Positions 18,812 through 29,600 of a DNA stretch of 64,000 nt are shown here, piece by piece; position 1 is the first letter of the stretch; the number at the start of each line of letters is the position of its first letter. The stretch spans positions 1,178,001 through 1,242,000 of the forward strand of contig NZ_LT629793.1 in NCBI RefSeq assembly GCF_900105735.1. Reading direction: 5' to 3'. This DNA comes from Pseudomonas yamanorum. GTDB lineage: Bacteria; Pseudomonadota; Gammaproteobacteria; Pseudomonadales; Pseudomonadaceae. The notes under the pieces are model-generated. The model ran no database searches and was not told the origin of the DNA. It was given only the letters and a program-made list of their open reading frames with translations. The translations under genes and the position numbers were made by a program.

Positions 18812-21171
18812 AATGCTACCTCCTGCACGGCTGCGGCTGCAGGCGTTGCTAAATGCTTGTCGCCAATCTGATGGCTTTCACCCACCTGGAATGTTGGCGC
18901 CGGTTTCGGTGTTGCATCGGTTCCCTGGGGTTTAGCGGGGGCTGCGCGGCGACGGATGGGGCTGGTGGCTGGCGCTTCAGACTTACCAGAGAGTTTCGCG
19001 AGGATTTCAGCTTTCGGGCCGTCGGCCACCACCTTGCCGTCGTCCACCACCACGATGCGATCAACTAGAGTCAGCAGCGAGGGACGGTGAGTTACCACCA
19101 CCAGCGCTTGGCCTTCGGTAGCGCGCTTGAGATGCTCGAGAAACAGCGCTTCAGTTTGCGTGTCCATAGCGCTAGTGGGTTCATCTAGCAGCAACAGTTT
19201 TGGCCGGGCCAACAAGCTACGTGCGAGGGATACTAGCTGACGCTGCCCACCCGACAAGCCTTCGCCGGACTCACCGATTGGCAGGTTGATACCCTTGGGA
19301 TGCTTGGCGGCTACATAATCCAGGCCAGTCAGGCGCAACACTCGCAAAAATTCCTCGGAGGTGGATTCCGGGCGGCCGATCATCACGTTCTCACGCAGCG
19401 AACCGTAGAACAGCCGGGCATCTTGGCCCACATAACCAACCGCTTTGCGCCAATCCGCCGGGTCGATCTGGTTAACGTCCAAGCCATCGGTGAACATCTG
19501 CCCCTGAGTCGGCGAATACAAACGCGCCATCACCCTCAATAAAGTGGATTTACCGCTACCTATGCGGCCCAAAATTGCCACGCGCTCCCCGGCTGCCACG
19601 CTCAGATTTACGTCCTGCAGTACGACCGGGTTGGGTTGCATGTCCGGCGCGGGGTATGAAAAACCTGCGCTCTTGATCGTAATCTGCCCTGAAAGTGAGG
19701 GTTTTGGCAGGTATTCACGGGTCGCATCGCGATCCATCGGCATGGCCATCAAACCGTTCAAGGACTTCAAAGCCGCCTTGGCTTGCTGAAAGCGCACAGC
19801 CAGACCGATCACTTGCCCCAGCGGCGCTGTCGCGCGACCGGCTAGCATTACCGTAGCGATGAGGGCGCCCATGGTCAGATCGCCGGCGTCAATCAGGTAT
19901 ACGCCGATGATGATCAACACTACGGTTTGCAACTGCTGTAAAAACGCCACCACGCCAGTAGCTATGCTCGACAGAGAACGGGACTTCATCGACGTCGCCG
20001 CCGATAACGCACTGAAAGTTTCCCAACGGCGCTGCATATAGGACTCACCGCCGACCGCCTTCAGGGTCTCAAGGCCCTCGACCGACTCTACCAGCACACC
20101 TTGCTTGAGCGACGCCTCGCGCATGTTTTCTTGCATGGTGCGCGCCAACGGCCATTGGATGATGATACTGATGATTAGAATTATCGGAATCAACAGCATC
20201 GGCACCCAACCCAGCGAACCGCCAATCACGAAAATTACCCCTACGAACATCAATACGAACGGCAAATCGGAAAGCGTGGCCAAGGTGGCCGAGGTGGCGA
20301 AGTCGCGTACCGACTCAAACTCGCGTAGCTGATTGGCAAACGAACCAGACGACGCGGGTTTATGCTCCATCTGAATAGACAGCGCCTGACGAAACAGAAG
20401 CGTGCCCAAGACCAAGTCGGCTTTCTTGCCTGCCATGTCCAGCAGATGCGCGCGTACATACCGCGCGACGGCCTCGAACATCATGGCCAATGCAACGCCG
20501 ACGCCCAACGACCATAACGTGACAAACGCCTGGTTCGGTACTACACGGTCGTACACGTTCATGGTGAAGAAAATACTTGCCAGCCCCAGCACGTTGATCA
20601 AAACCGCCGCAATGGCCGCGCTGCGGTAGTAGCTGCGATAACGCCACAGTGTGCTGAGCAACCAATGCCCAGCCGGCTGTGGAGTTTCGTCACCGGCGCG
20701 CAGGTCGACTTTGGCCAGCGGCTTGACCAGAATTGCGTGGCCGGCGTACATCGCGTCCATGCTGGCCTGGTCCAGTTCGACGGGCTCGCAGCCAATTTCC
20801 GGCAGGATCGCTTGGTAGAGAAAAGCCTTCTTGCCATCGTCATCCTTGATCACCGAACGTCCTAGCAAAATGCAGCCCCCCCGCTCTTGACGCAGTAGCA
20901 CCATCGGCACCAGTTGTATGGGCAACGCCTGTGCACTGCGTTTGACTAGGCCGGCCGATAGGTTGGCGGCGGCCAGTGCTTTGAGCGCAAGCGAAGGCAC
21001 AAGCAAGCCTCCCTTGGGCAAGCCGGCGGTCAATGCTTCGGCGGATTTGCCTACGGCGTAGTGGTCGCAGATCCAAGACACACTTTGTAGCAGCGTGTCC
21101 TGAATCGTTGTCTGGGGTGCAGGCAAAACAGCAGCCTCCACGCTTGAGCCAACAGGCGCATCAGTCGTCAT
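18808..21171 (-). CDS. Type I secretion ABC transporter (LapB/HlyB-type, C39-like N domain)
   Basis: About 787 residues from the ATG at 21171, which has AGGA 9 bases upstream; the longer frame begins at a GTG (21210) without a ribosome site. Domains: an N-terminal C39-peptidase-like domain (~25-150) lacking the catalytic Cys, as in HlyB/LapB exporters that carry uncleaved large substrates; a six-helix ABC membrane domain (~170-470); and an ATPase domain with Walker A GRIGSGKST, signature LSGGQRQ and Walker B LLLLDEPTS. The C terminus (~730-787) is a Pro/Ala-rich tail. It exports the adhesin directly from the cytoplasm in one step. It overlaps hlyD and is preceded by 200 bp that may hold a promoter. 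Confidence 0.95.
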   Translation of the reverse strand: MTTDAPVGSSVEAAVLPAPQTTIQDTLLQSVSWICDHYAVGKSAEALTAGLPKGGLLVPSLALKALAAANLSAGLVKRSAQALPIQLVPMVLLRQERGGCILLGRSVIKDDDGKKAFLYQAILPEIGCEPVELDQASMDAMYAGHAILVKPLAKVDLRAGDETPQPAGHWLLSTLWRYRSYYRSAAIAAVLINVLGLASIFFTMNVYDRVVPNQAFVTLWSLGVGVALAMMFEAVARYVRAHLLDMAGKKADLVLGTLLFRQALSIQMEHKPASSGSFANQLREFESVRDFATSATLATLSDLPFVLMFVGVIFVIGGSLGWVPMLLIPIILIISIIIQWPLARTMQENMREASLKQGVLVESVEGLETLKAVGGESYMQRRWETFSALSAATSMKSRSLSSIATGVVAFLQQLQTVVLIIIGVYLIDAGDLTMGALIATVMLAGRATAPLGQVIGLAVRFQQAKAALKSLNGLMAMPMDRDATREYLPKPSLSGQITIKSAGFSYPAPDMQPNPVVLQDVNLSVAAGERVAILGRIGSGKSTLLRVMARLYSPTQGQMFTDGLDVNQIDPADWRKAVGYVGQDARLFYGSLRENVMIGRPESTSEEFLRVLRLTGLDYVAAKHPKGINLPIGESGEGLSGGQRQLVSLARSLLARPKLLLLDEPTSAMDTQTEALFLEHLKRATEGQALVVVTHRPSLLTLVDRIVVVDDGKVVADGPKAEILAKLSGKSEAPATSPIRRRAAPAKPQGTDATPKPAPTFQVGESHQIGDKHLATPAAAAVQEVAL

Positions 21172-21261
21172 TACAGGTATCCTGAAGTCGGAGCGCCAAG
21201 CGGCGATCACGATGGAATAAGGGGGTCATAGGCTGCGCGACAAGTACGGAGTGCCCATTGG

Positions 21262-21320
21262 TACCCGGTAGGACAATTCTGATTAAAGGCAGCATTCGAC
21301 AGAATGAGACCTGTCCTAAA
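21262..21320. repeat. Interrupted inverted repeat between ompA-like gene and exporter
   Basis: TAGGACA-ATTCTG ... CAGAAT-gagacc-TGTCCTA: two nested complementary arms around ~18 bp. It lies upstream of the ABC gene on its strand. It could be an operator or leader structure; an A-run follows on the plus strand, which would be a T-run only for plus-strand transcription. Confidence 0.4.
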
Positions 21321-21370
21321 AAAAACGCACTGCGACTTGGCGCTGAAGGGGTGGGCGAGGATTGATCGGC

Positions 21371-22300
21371 TTACAGCTCCACCGGTTTACCCAATTCCAC
21401 TTTGACCACCACTCGCCGATTGGGCGCATAGCAGGCCGCTTGCCGTATCCGGTTGCCATAACAAGTAAACACCACGGGTTCACGATTGCCAGCGCTGACC
21501 GCGCTGATCAGTGATTCGGGAATCCCGCCCGCAATCATCAAATCCTTTAACGTATCGGCCCGGGCCTGCCCCAACAGTTGATTTTCCGCCTCGTCCCCCA
21601 TAGGGTCGGTATGCCCCACCACTTGAACGTGACGCACCTGTGCATGATCTTCGCGCAGCTCGTCGATCAGACTGCGCACGGTCTTGAGCCCTGCCTCGGA
21701 TATATCCTGGCGAGAAGAAAGGCCAGAGGCAAACAGCACATCGCTAGACAATTCGTAACGCTTAAAGCGCGACTCATCAACGAGGTATTCGTAATGGCGG
21801 CAAGTCTCGACACCGGACGCACGCGATATTGCATGCACCTGGTTGCGCGAGTTGAGCAGTTCACGCTCCGCCTCTTCACGCGCGACCGGTTGCGGGAAGG
21901 TGTTGCCATCCTCGCGCACGCGCAAATAGTAGGTTTTACCGCCCTGTAATGTGGCTTGGTACAAGTCGCTACGTTTTCCTTTGTACTCAGGAGTGTCGTT
22001 CAGATACGCACCTAGAGTATGCGAGCCCGGTACAAGGCAGAAAACCGAATAACCACCCGGCAACAGGCCAGAATGGAACTCGCGGTCAACATAAACATGC
22101 GCGGCGCCTTTACGCTGCACACCCTCTTCCGTTCGGTAATACACCACTTGCGCCTGGTCTTCTCCAATCGGAGGGACGCTGACGTAAGTGTGATCAAAAA
22201 CTTTGCCCGTCACGCTGGCAATTGGGTCGGCCAATAGGGCTCTGGCGAACAGTGCCGCGCTCAACAGCACCGCGGTTTTTTTCCCGGTTTGCAACATCAT
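21371..22300 (-). CDS. OmpA-family outer-membrane/peptidoglycan-binding protein (1)
   Basis: 309 residues. Signal peptide at ~1-25 (TAVLLSAALFARALLADP), then an N-terminal domain (~30-150) and a C-terminal OmpA/MotB-like peptidoglycan-binding domain with VVGHTDPMGDEAENQLLGQA (~225-245) and ending in NRRVVVKVE. It is a paralogue of the protein at 22564-23496 over its whole length, so the pair arose by tandem duplication. OmpA-like proteins often accompany large type I adhesins and probably anchor the exporter or adhesin to the cell wall; that role is inferred from position. A terminator-like hairpin and a REP pair separate it from its paralogue, so it may be transcribed separately. Confidence 0.88.
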   Translation of the reverse strand: MMLQTGKKTAVLLSAALFARALLADPIASVTGKVFDHTYVSVPPIGEDQAQVVYYRTEEGVQRKGAAHVYVDREFHSGLLPGGYSVFCLVPGSHTLGAYLNDTPEYKGKRSDLYQATLQGGKTYYLRVREDGNTFPQPVAREEAERELLNSRNQVHAISRASGVETCRHYEYLVDESRFKRYELSSDVLFASGLSSRQDISEAGLKTVRSLIDELREDHAQVRHVQVVGHTDPMGDEAENQLLGQARADTLKDLMIAGGIPESLISAVSAGNREPVVFTCYGNRIRQAACYAPNRRVVVKVELGKPVEL

Positions 22301-22349
22301 GGGCGTGACTCCGCCGTGAGCACCACAACAGCGATGCCGATCATATAAT

Positions 22350-22383
22350 TCAGAAAGAAACCGCAGCCATTTAACGGCTGCGG
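22350..22383 (-). terminator. Rho-independent terminator (minus strand) upstream of the first ompA-like gene
   Basis: On the minus strand: CCGCAGCC-N7-GGCTGCGG (22383-22361) followed by TTTCTTTCT. An 8-bp GC stem with a U-rich tail, placed to end transcripts coming from the ompA-like gene at 22564-23496. Confidence 0.75.
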
Positions 22384-22436
22384 CTTAGGTGTTGGACTGA
22401 CGACCTATTAGGCAATAAATAGAATACCGGTAGCAC

Positions 22437-22528
22437 GTGGCGAGGGAGCTTGCTCCCGTGGGGCTGCGCAGCAGGGCCGTTTTCAGGCGTGCGTCACCCT
22501 TCCAGCGGGAGCAAGCTCCGTCGCCACA
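22437..22528. repeat. Pseudomonas REP pair (BIME)
   Basis: GTGGCGAGGGAGCTTGCTCC at 22437 and its inverted partner GGAGCAAGCTCCGTCGCCAC near 22508-22527 flank a GC-rich spacer containing GGGGCTGCGCAGCAGGGCC. This is the typical REP doublet of the P. fluorescens group, normally found between convergent or co-directional core genes. It indicates that this locus has resided long in a fluorescent Pseudomonas chromosome. Confidence 0.85.
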
Positions 22529-22563
22529 TTGACAGCGTTTCTGCTTGATTGACTCGCACGCGC

Positions 22564-23496
22564 TTACTTGCCGCTGACGTCTACTCGAACCACAACCCGA
22601 CGGTTTGGTGCATTGCACGCCACTTGCTCGGCTTTGCTGCCGTAACACTCTTCTGTGACGAGGTTATTACTGCCCGCGCTGCTGACGCTGATCGAGGATG
22701 CCGTTAAGCCACCATCAACCAACAAGCCACGCACGGTTCGCGCTCGCTTCATGCCCAATGCCTGATTGGCCATATCCGAACCAATCGGGTCGGTGTGGCC
22801 GACCACTTCAATACGGTCGAGTACGGCATGCTCGCGGTGCAACTGAGTGATCAACTCACGAATCGCTGTGCGCCCCTTGTAGCTGATATCCCGTTTACCC
22901 GACTTACCGAACGCAAACAGCACGTCGCCCGACAACGCATAGTCCTTGAATTGCACAGCTTGCACCTCAGGCAGCGGCAGGTTGTTGCATACCTGAACTT
23001 TAGAGGCACGGGAGAGTGCCTGTACTTGGGCCCGGCTACCGACCAGTTCCCGCTCGGCTTCTTCACGGGTCACTCCTTGAGGGGCGCCGTTACCATTTTC
23101 CTGTACTCGCAGGAAATAGGTTTTGCCACCTTCCAAGTTGGCAGAGTACAGATCGACGTTTTTGCCGTTATATGCCGGCGCATCATTGAGGTAGGCCCCG
23201 AGGGTACGACTCCCTGGTACAACGCAAAACGTACTGAAGCCGCCCGGCAACAGGCCAGTATGGAACTCGCTGTCCACGTAAACGTGAGCGGCTCCTTTCT
23301 GTTGCCCCATGCCGCCGGTGCGATAGTAGACCACTTGGGCCTGGCCGTCGGAGACAGGCGCCACAGGGCTATATGAAGTCCCGAAAACGTAACTGGCGAC
23401 CGTGCCGGGTTGCATTTCTTCCGCGATAGCGACCTGAGAGGCGGCTAGTGCGACACTCAGCACGGCAACGCTAAAGACAGTAAGGTGGTTGAACAT
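22564..23496 (-). CDS. OmpA-family outer-membrane/peptidoglycan-binding protein (2)
   Basis: 310 residues, paralogue of the protein at 21371-22300. Signal peptide ~1-25 (VAVLSVALAASQVAIAEE), an N-terminal domain with the same GAAHVYVD--FH-GLLPGG segment (~70-90) as its paralogue, and a C-terminal OmpA-like domain with VVGHTDPIGSDMANQALGMK (~225-245). It follows the giant adhesin by 125 bp on the same strand. A stem-loop lies just before its ATG. It probably belongs to the adhesin's export or anchoring apparatus. Confidence 0.88.
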   Translation of the reverse strand: MFNHLTVFSVAVLSVALAASQVAIAEEMQPGTVASYVFGTSYSPVAPVSDGQAQVVYYRTGGMGQQKGAAHVYVDSEFHTGLLPGGFSTFCVVPGSRTLGAYLNDAPAYNGKNVDLYSANLEGGKTYFLRVQENGNGAPQGVTREEAERELVGSRAQVQALSRASKVQVCNNLPLPEVQAVQFKDYALSGDVLFAFGKSGKRDISYKGRTAIRELITQLHREHAVLDRIEVVGHTDPIGSDMANQALGMKRARTVRGLLVDGGLTASSISVSSAGSNNLVTEECYGSKAEQVACNAPNRRVVVRVDVSGK

Positions 23497-23509
23497 GATG
23501 ATAACTCCA

Positions 23510-23535
23510 CTGCGAACACATACATGCGTTCGCAG
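23510..23535 (-). promoter_or_regulatory. Stem-loop upstream of the second ompA-like gene
   Basis: CTGCGAAC-N10-GTTCGCAG, a perfect 8-bp stem 14-39 bp before the ATG, with no T-run. Possible processing or translational control element between adhesin and ompA-like gene. Confidence 0.5.
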
Positions 23536-23621
23536 CTATTGAGTGAGATTAAGGCTGGAGCGAACCAACCGATTGACGGTGTCAGCCGTGCACGAGACAG
23601 GTCTGCGCATGGCGTTCGCGC

Positions 23622-26600
23622 TTACACCACGTTGGTGGTGACTCCATCCTGAATCAGTAACTGCGCATCAAGGGTCGAGTGTTGGAACACGTTGTAGGTA
23701 ACACCTGCTACGGTGGCGGTACCGGCGGTACTCCAATCACCTGGGTCAGTGCCGTCAGGGAGTAAGTCTTCGAGGTTAACTACATCGCCGGTGTCGCCCT
23801 TGATTGTCATTTGTAGAGTTTCGTCAGCCGTAAAGAGCGAGGTTTCGCCATACGCGAGTACTTCAGCCACAGACAGATTGAGCAAATTGTTCCCAGTGCC
23901 GGTTATATCGATCACGTTTACATCGACAACCTTTTCCATTTCCGACGCAGACAAGTTTCGTAAATCGAGCACTCGTTCACCTCCGGTAATGGTTAATACG
24001 TGCTTATCCCCGTCAATCTCAATATGCTCAGATATATCGCCTTGCACTAGAATCAATGCATCGGAAAGAGCAATTTTCGACTCAGACTCTTCGATCACTG
24101 CTTCTCTCTCAGCATTATCCAAGTCTACACCCTTCCACTCTATCTCATCAATGAAAGTTCTTCGGCCATCTCCTGGAACGTCAAATATCACATACGCGAT
24201 AGTCTCTCCGGGTGGCGGCTCGATAGTATATTCGTTCTTATTTATCTCAGCGTGGACGTAGGCAATCAATTTGCCATCTGCATTATAAACTTCGAAATTT
24301 GAGTCACCATATACAGCCGCACTCAACTTGAAGCTTACCTCTGATGCTTCAACGGGAAATTCAAACTTGATTTTCGACGCGCGGCCCACATAAAGAACAG
24401 GGGAAGAAGTCTCAAACGTTTGAAGGTAAACAGCTTGCTGAATTCCTATTTGTACCACCGTAAGAATCAGATTATTAGAAGTTTCTAAAACCTCTCCCAT
24501 CTTAAAGTATTTTTCTGTCTCGCCATCGAACGTTTCCCTCCCTGAGACGAGCTCTCCTATCCCAAACGGATAGACCGCAGACACTGGGCTAGAGTTACCC
24601 GCAGCATCCGCTACTGAAGCTGTTACATCGTGATTACCTAATGCTAATGAGGAAGGTACTTCGAACGTCCAATCTCCAGTTGCCTTGTCGGATATCACCG
24701 AACCTACAGCAACCTTGTCTACAAAAATGGTAACGAGCCCACCAGGTGCGGCTGTGCCGTTGACTGTAGGCTGTTGATCGGCCGTTGCACCACCTAGGCC
24801 GATATCGGCTCCCGAGTCATCAGTCAAAGACACAATTACGGGAGCGATAGGAGCCGAAGTATCTACAATCACCGTCCAGGGCGCCGAAGGTGAACTTGAA
24901 TTACCTGCGGGGTCGGTCGCGACAATCGTGAAACGGTGGGGGCCATCTGCAAGAGCGCTAGCCGGTGTATAGGTCCAGCTACCATCTGCCCGCACTGTAG
25001 TGCTGCCAATCAATTTACTACCGTCATAGACGACGATGATATTGCCGGCTGTCAAGCCTGTACCGCTGAGTGTCGGTGTCGCATCATCAGTACTACCACC
25101 GTTAGTTATTTGTCCTTGAATAGCACCTACGTTGTCAGCAACAGCGCCGATTGTCGGAGTTGCCGGCGCGCTGGTGTCAACAGTGAATGGAATGGCCGGA
25201 CCCATCGGGCCGACATTCCCGGCGCGGTCGATGACCTGCGCGGCAAACGAATGCGCGCCGTCGATCAACGCCGTGGCCGGTATGAAACTCCAGGCACCGG
25301 TCGTCGCGTTAGCAGTAACGCTGCCAATCGCTTTGACGCCGTCATAAATTACTACTACAGCTCCACGCTCAGCGGTACCGGAAAAGGTCGGCTTTGTGTC
25401 GTCGGTAGTGTCACCTGCCTTGATCGGGCCGGTCACCGCACCCACATCGTCGCTCAGGCTTTGCGTTGCAGGCGCGTCAGGTGCCACCGTATCGACGTTG
25501 ATAGGGTAAGCGCCGGTCATCGGGCTAGGGTTGCCCGCCGAATTGGTAGCCTGGGCAGTCAGGTTATTCAAACCCTCAGCCAAGGGCTTGGTCGGCGTGA
25601 AGCTCCACTGGCCATTGCTTCCCACGGTGGTGGTGCCGAGCAACTCGCCATTGGCGAATACGGAAATCACATGACCAGCGGTGCCGGTACCATTCACGGT
25701 CGGCTGGGCATCATCGGTGTATTGATTCTGCCCCAGCGCACCTTGCGAGCCACCCTGGTCATCCATCACCGAGGTAATGGCCGGTGCGGCGGGAGCACCG
25801 CCCGCTACCACATTCAGGTCGAAACTAGAAGTTGGGGCGCTCTGGTTACCAGCACTGTCCGTCGCAGTGACGGTCAGGGAGTGTGCACCATTGGCCAAAG
25901 GAACAGCCGGAGTCAGAGTCCACGTGCCGCCGGTGGCAATCACACTGCCAATAGCCTTGCCGTTGCTGTAGACGGTAACCAGACTGCCCGCCTCTGCCGT
26001 ACCGGACAGCTCCGGACTGGCGTCGTCGGTGACCTGTCCCGAGATCAGCTTGCCAGTGATGGCCCCCTGATCATCGACCACCGAATCGAGGGTCGGTGCC
26101 ACCGGCGCGGAAGTATCCACGATGATTGTGTACGGATCCGAAGGCTCGCTTTCATTGCCGGCCGAATCAATGATGACGACAGTAAATTCATGACTGCCAT
26201 CGTTCAGCGGCGTAGTCGGGGTGTAGCTCCAGCTGCCATCCGCCCCCACCGTCGTGCTGCCAATCAGAGCGCCGCCATCAAAAATCTCAACGATCTCGCC
26301 AGCCTGCAGGCCATCACCGCTGAGGGTCGGCGTGGTGTCGTCGGTACTACCGCCGTCAGACACCGAGCCTTGCACGGCACCGACGTCATCGGTGACCTCG
26401 CCAATCGACGGCGTCAACGGTGCCGTTGTATCGATGTTGGCGACAAAGACCGACGTGGGTGCACTTTCGCCGCCAGCGGCTGTGGTAACAGTCGCGGTCA
26501 GGTTGTGGTTACCTTCGCTCAATACCGGCGTGGTGTAACTCCACTGACCGCTTGCATTGGCCACCACGGTGCCCAGCAAGAGGCTGCCGTCGTAAATGCT

Positions 26601-29600
26601 GACAATGCCGCCAGGTGTGGCTTGACCACTCAAGGTCGGGGTGGCATCGTCGGTGGCCTGTCCGCTGGCCAGGCTACCGATGACGCTGCCAGCGTTGTCC
26701 GTGACCGAGGTGATGGAAATCACCACGGCCGCGGTATCAACCGTGAAAGGAATAACCGGGCCCATCGGGCCGACATTCCCGGCGCGGTCGATGACCTGCG
26801 CGGCAAACGAATGCGCGCCGTCGATCAACGCCGTGGTCGGGGTGAAACTCCAGGCACCGGTCGTCGCATCAGCAGTAACGCTGCCAATCGCTTTGACACC
26901 GTCATAAATCACCACCACGGCGCCAGGCTCAGCAGTACCGGAGAAAGTCGGGTTTGTGTCGTCGGTAGTGTCACCTGCCTTGATCGGGCCGGTCACCGCA
27001 CCCACATCGTCGCTCAGGCTTTGCGTTGCAGGCGCGTCAGGTGCCACCGTATCGACGTTGATAGGGTAAGCGCCGGTCATCGGGCTAGGGTTGCCCGCCG
27101 AATTGGTAGCCTGGGCAGTCAGGTTATTCAAACCCTCAGCCAAGGGCTTGGTCGGCGTGAAGCTCCACTGGCCATTGCTTCCCACGGTGGTGGTGCCGAG
27201 CAACTCGCCATTGGCGAATACGGAAATCACATGGCCAGCGGTGCCGGTACCATTCACGGTTGGCTGGGCATCATCGGTGTATTGATTCTGCCCCAGCGCA
27301 CCTTGCGAGCCACCCTGGTCATCCATCACCGAGGTAATGGCCGGTGCGGCGGGAGCACCGCCCGCTACCACATTCAGGTCGAAACTAGAAGTTGGGGCGC
27401 TCTGGTTACCAGCACTGTCCGTCGCAGTGACGGTCAGGGAGTGTGCACCATTGGCCAAAGGAACAGCCGGAGTCAGAGTCCACGTGCCGCCGGTGGCAAT
27501 CACACTGCCAATAGCCTTGCCGTTGCTGTAGACGGTAACCAGACTGCCCGCCTCTGCCGTACCGGACAGCTCCGGACTGGCGTCGTCGGTGGTCTGGCCC
27601 GAGACCAGCTCACCAGTCATAGCACCTTGGTCATCGACCACCGAATCGAGGGTCGGTGCCACCGGCGCGGAAGTATCCACGATGATTGTGTACGGATCCG
27701 AAGGCTCGCTTTCATTGCCGGCCAAATCAATGATGACGACAGTAAATTCATGACTGCCATCGTTCAGCGGCGTAGTCGGGGTGTAGCTCCAGCTGCCATC
27801 CGCCCCCACCGTCGTGCTGCCAATCAGAGCGCCGCCATCAAAAATCTCAACGATCTCGCCAGCCTGCAGGCCATCACCGCTGAGGGTCGGCGTGGTGTCG
27901 TCGGTACTACCGCCGTCAGACACCGAGCCTTGCACGGCACCGACGTCATCGGTGACCTCGCCAATCGACGGCGTCAACGGTGCCGTTGTATCGATGTTGG
28001 CGACAAAGACCGACGTGGGTGCACTTTCGCCGCCAGCGGCCGTGGTAACAGTCGCGGTCAGATTGTGATTACCTTCGCTCAATACGGGCGTGGTGTAACT
28101 CCACTGACCGTTTGCCTTGGCCACCACCGTGCCCAGCAAGAGGCCGCCGTCGTAAATACTGACAATGCCGCCAGGTGTGGCTTCACCACTCAAGGTCGGG
28201 GTGGCATCGTCGGTGGCCTGACCGCTGGCCAGACTACCGATGACGCTGCCTGCGTTGTCCATGACCGAGGTGATGGAAATCACCACGGCCGAGGTATCAA
28301 CCGTGAAAGGAATAACCGGGCCCATCGGGCCGACATTCCCGGCGCGGTCGATGACCTGCGCGGCAAACGAATGCGCGCCGTCGATCAACGCCGTGGTCGG
28401 GGTGAAACTCCAGGCACCGGTCGTCGCATCAGCAGTAACGCTGCCAATCGCTTTGACACCGTCATAAATCACCACCACGGCGCCAGGCTCAGCAGTACCG
28501 GAGAAAGTCGGGTTGGCGTCATCGGTGGTGTCACCTGCCTTGATCGGGCCGGTCACCGCACCCACATCGTCGCTCAGGTTTTGCGTTGCAGGGGCGTCAG
28601 GTGCCATCGTATCGACGTTGATCGGGTAAGTGCCGGTCATCGGGCCGGGGTTACCCGCAGCATCAGAAGCCTGCGCGGCCAGGTTGTTCAAACCCTCAGC
28701 CAAGGGCTTGGTCGGCGTGAAGCTCCACTGGCCATTGCTTCCCACGGTGGTGGTGCCGAGCAACTCGCCATTGGCGAATACGGAAATCACATGGCCAGCG
28801 GTGCCGGTACCATTCACGGTCGGCTGGGCATCATCGGTGTATTGATTCTTTCCTAGCACCCCTTGCGAGTCCCCCTGATCATCCACAACCGAAATGATGG
28901 CTGGCACGGCAGGCACACCGCCCGCAGCAACGGTCAGATCGAAATCAGAGGTCGGCGCACTTTCGTTACCGGCTGCATCGGTCGCAGTGACGGTCAGGGA
29001 GTGTGCACCATTGGCCAAAGGAACAGCCGGAGTCAGAGTCCACGTGCCGCCGGTGGCAATCACACTGCCAATAGCCTTGCCGTTGCTGTAGACGGTAACC
29101 AGACTGCCCGCCTCTGCCGTACCGGACAGCTCCGGACTGGCGTCGTCGGTGGTCTGGCCCGAGACCAGTTCACCAGTCATAGCACCCTGGTCATCAACCA
29201 CAGACTCGAGGGTCGGTGCCACCGGCGCGGAAGTATCCACGATGATTGTGTACGGATCCGAAGGCTCGCTTTCATTGCCGGCCAAATCAATGATGACGAC
29301 AGTAAATTCATGACTGCCATCGTTCAGCGGCGTAGTCGGGGTGTAGCTCCAGCTGCCATCCGCCCCCACCGTAGTGCTGCCAATCAGAGCGCCGCCATCA
29401 AAAATCTCAACGATCTCGCCAGCCTGCAGGCCATCACCGCTGAGGGTCGGCGTGGTGTCGTCGGTACTACCGCCGTCAGACACCGAGCCTTGCACGGCAC
29501 CGACGTCATCGGTGACCTCGCCAATCGACGGCGTCAACGGTGCCGTTGTATCGATGTTGGCGACAAAGACCGACGTGGGTGCACTTTCGCCGCCAGCGGC

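Noticed and set aside
24936..28856. 1306-codon plus-strand frame opposite the giant adhesin (and similar frames to 32543)
   Set aside because: It mirrors the 1560-bp repeat of the adhesin on the other strand, has no ribosome site and an Arg/His/Gly-rich composition typical of antisense readings of GC-rich repeats.
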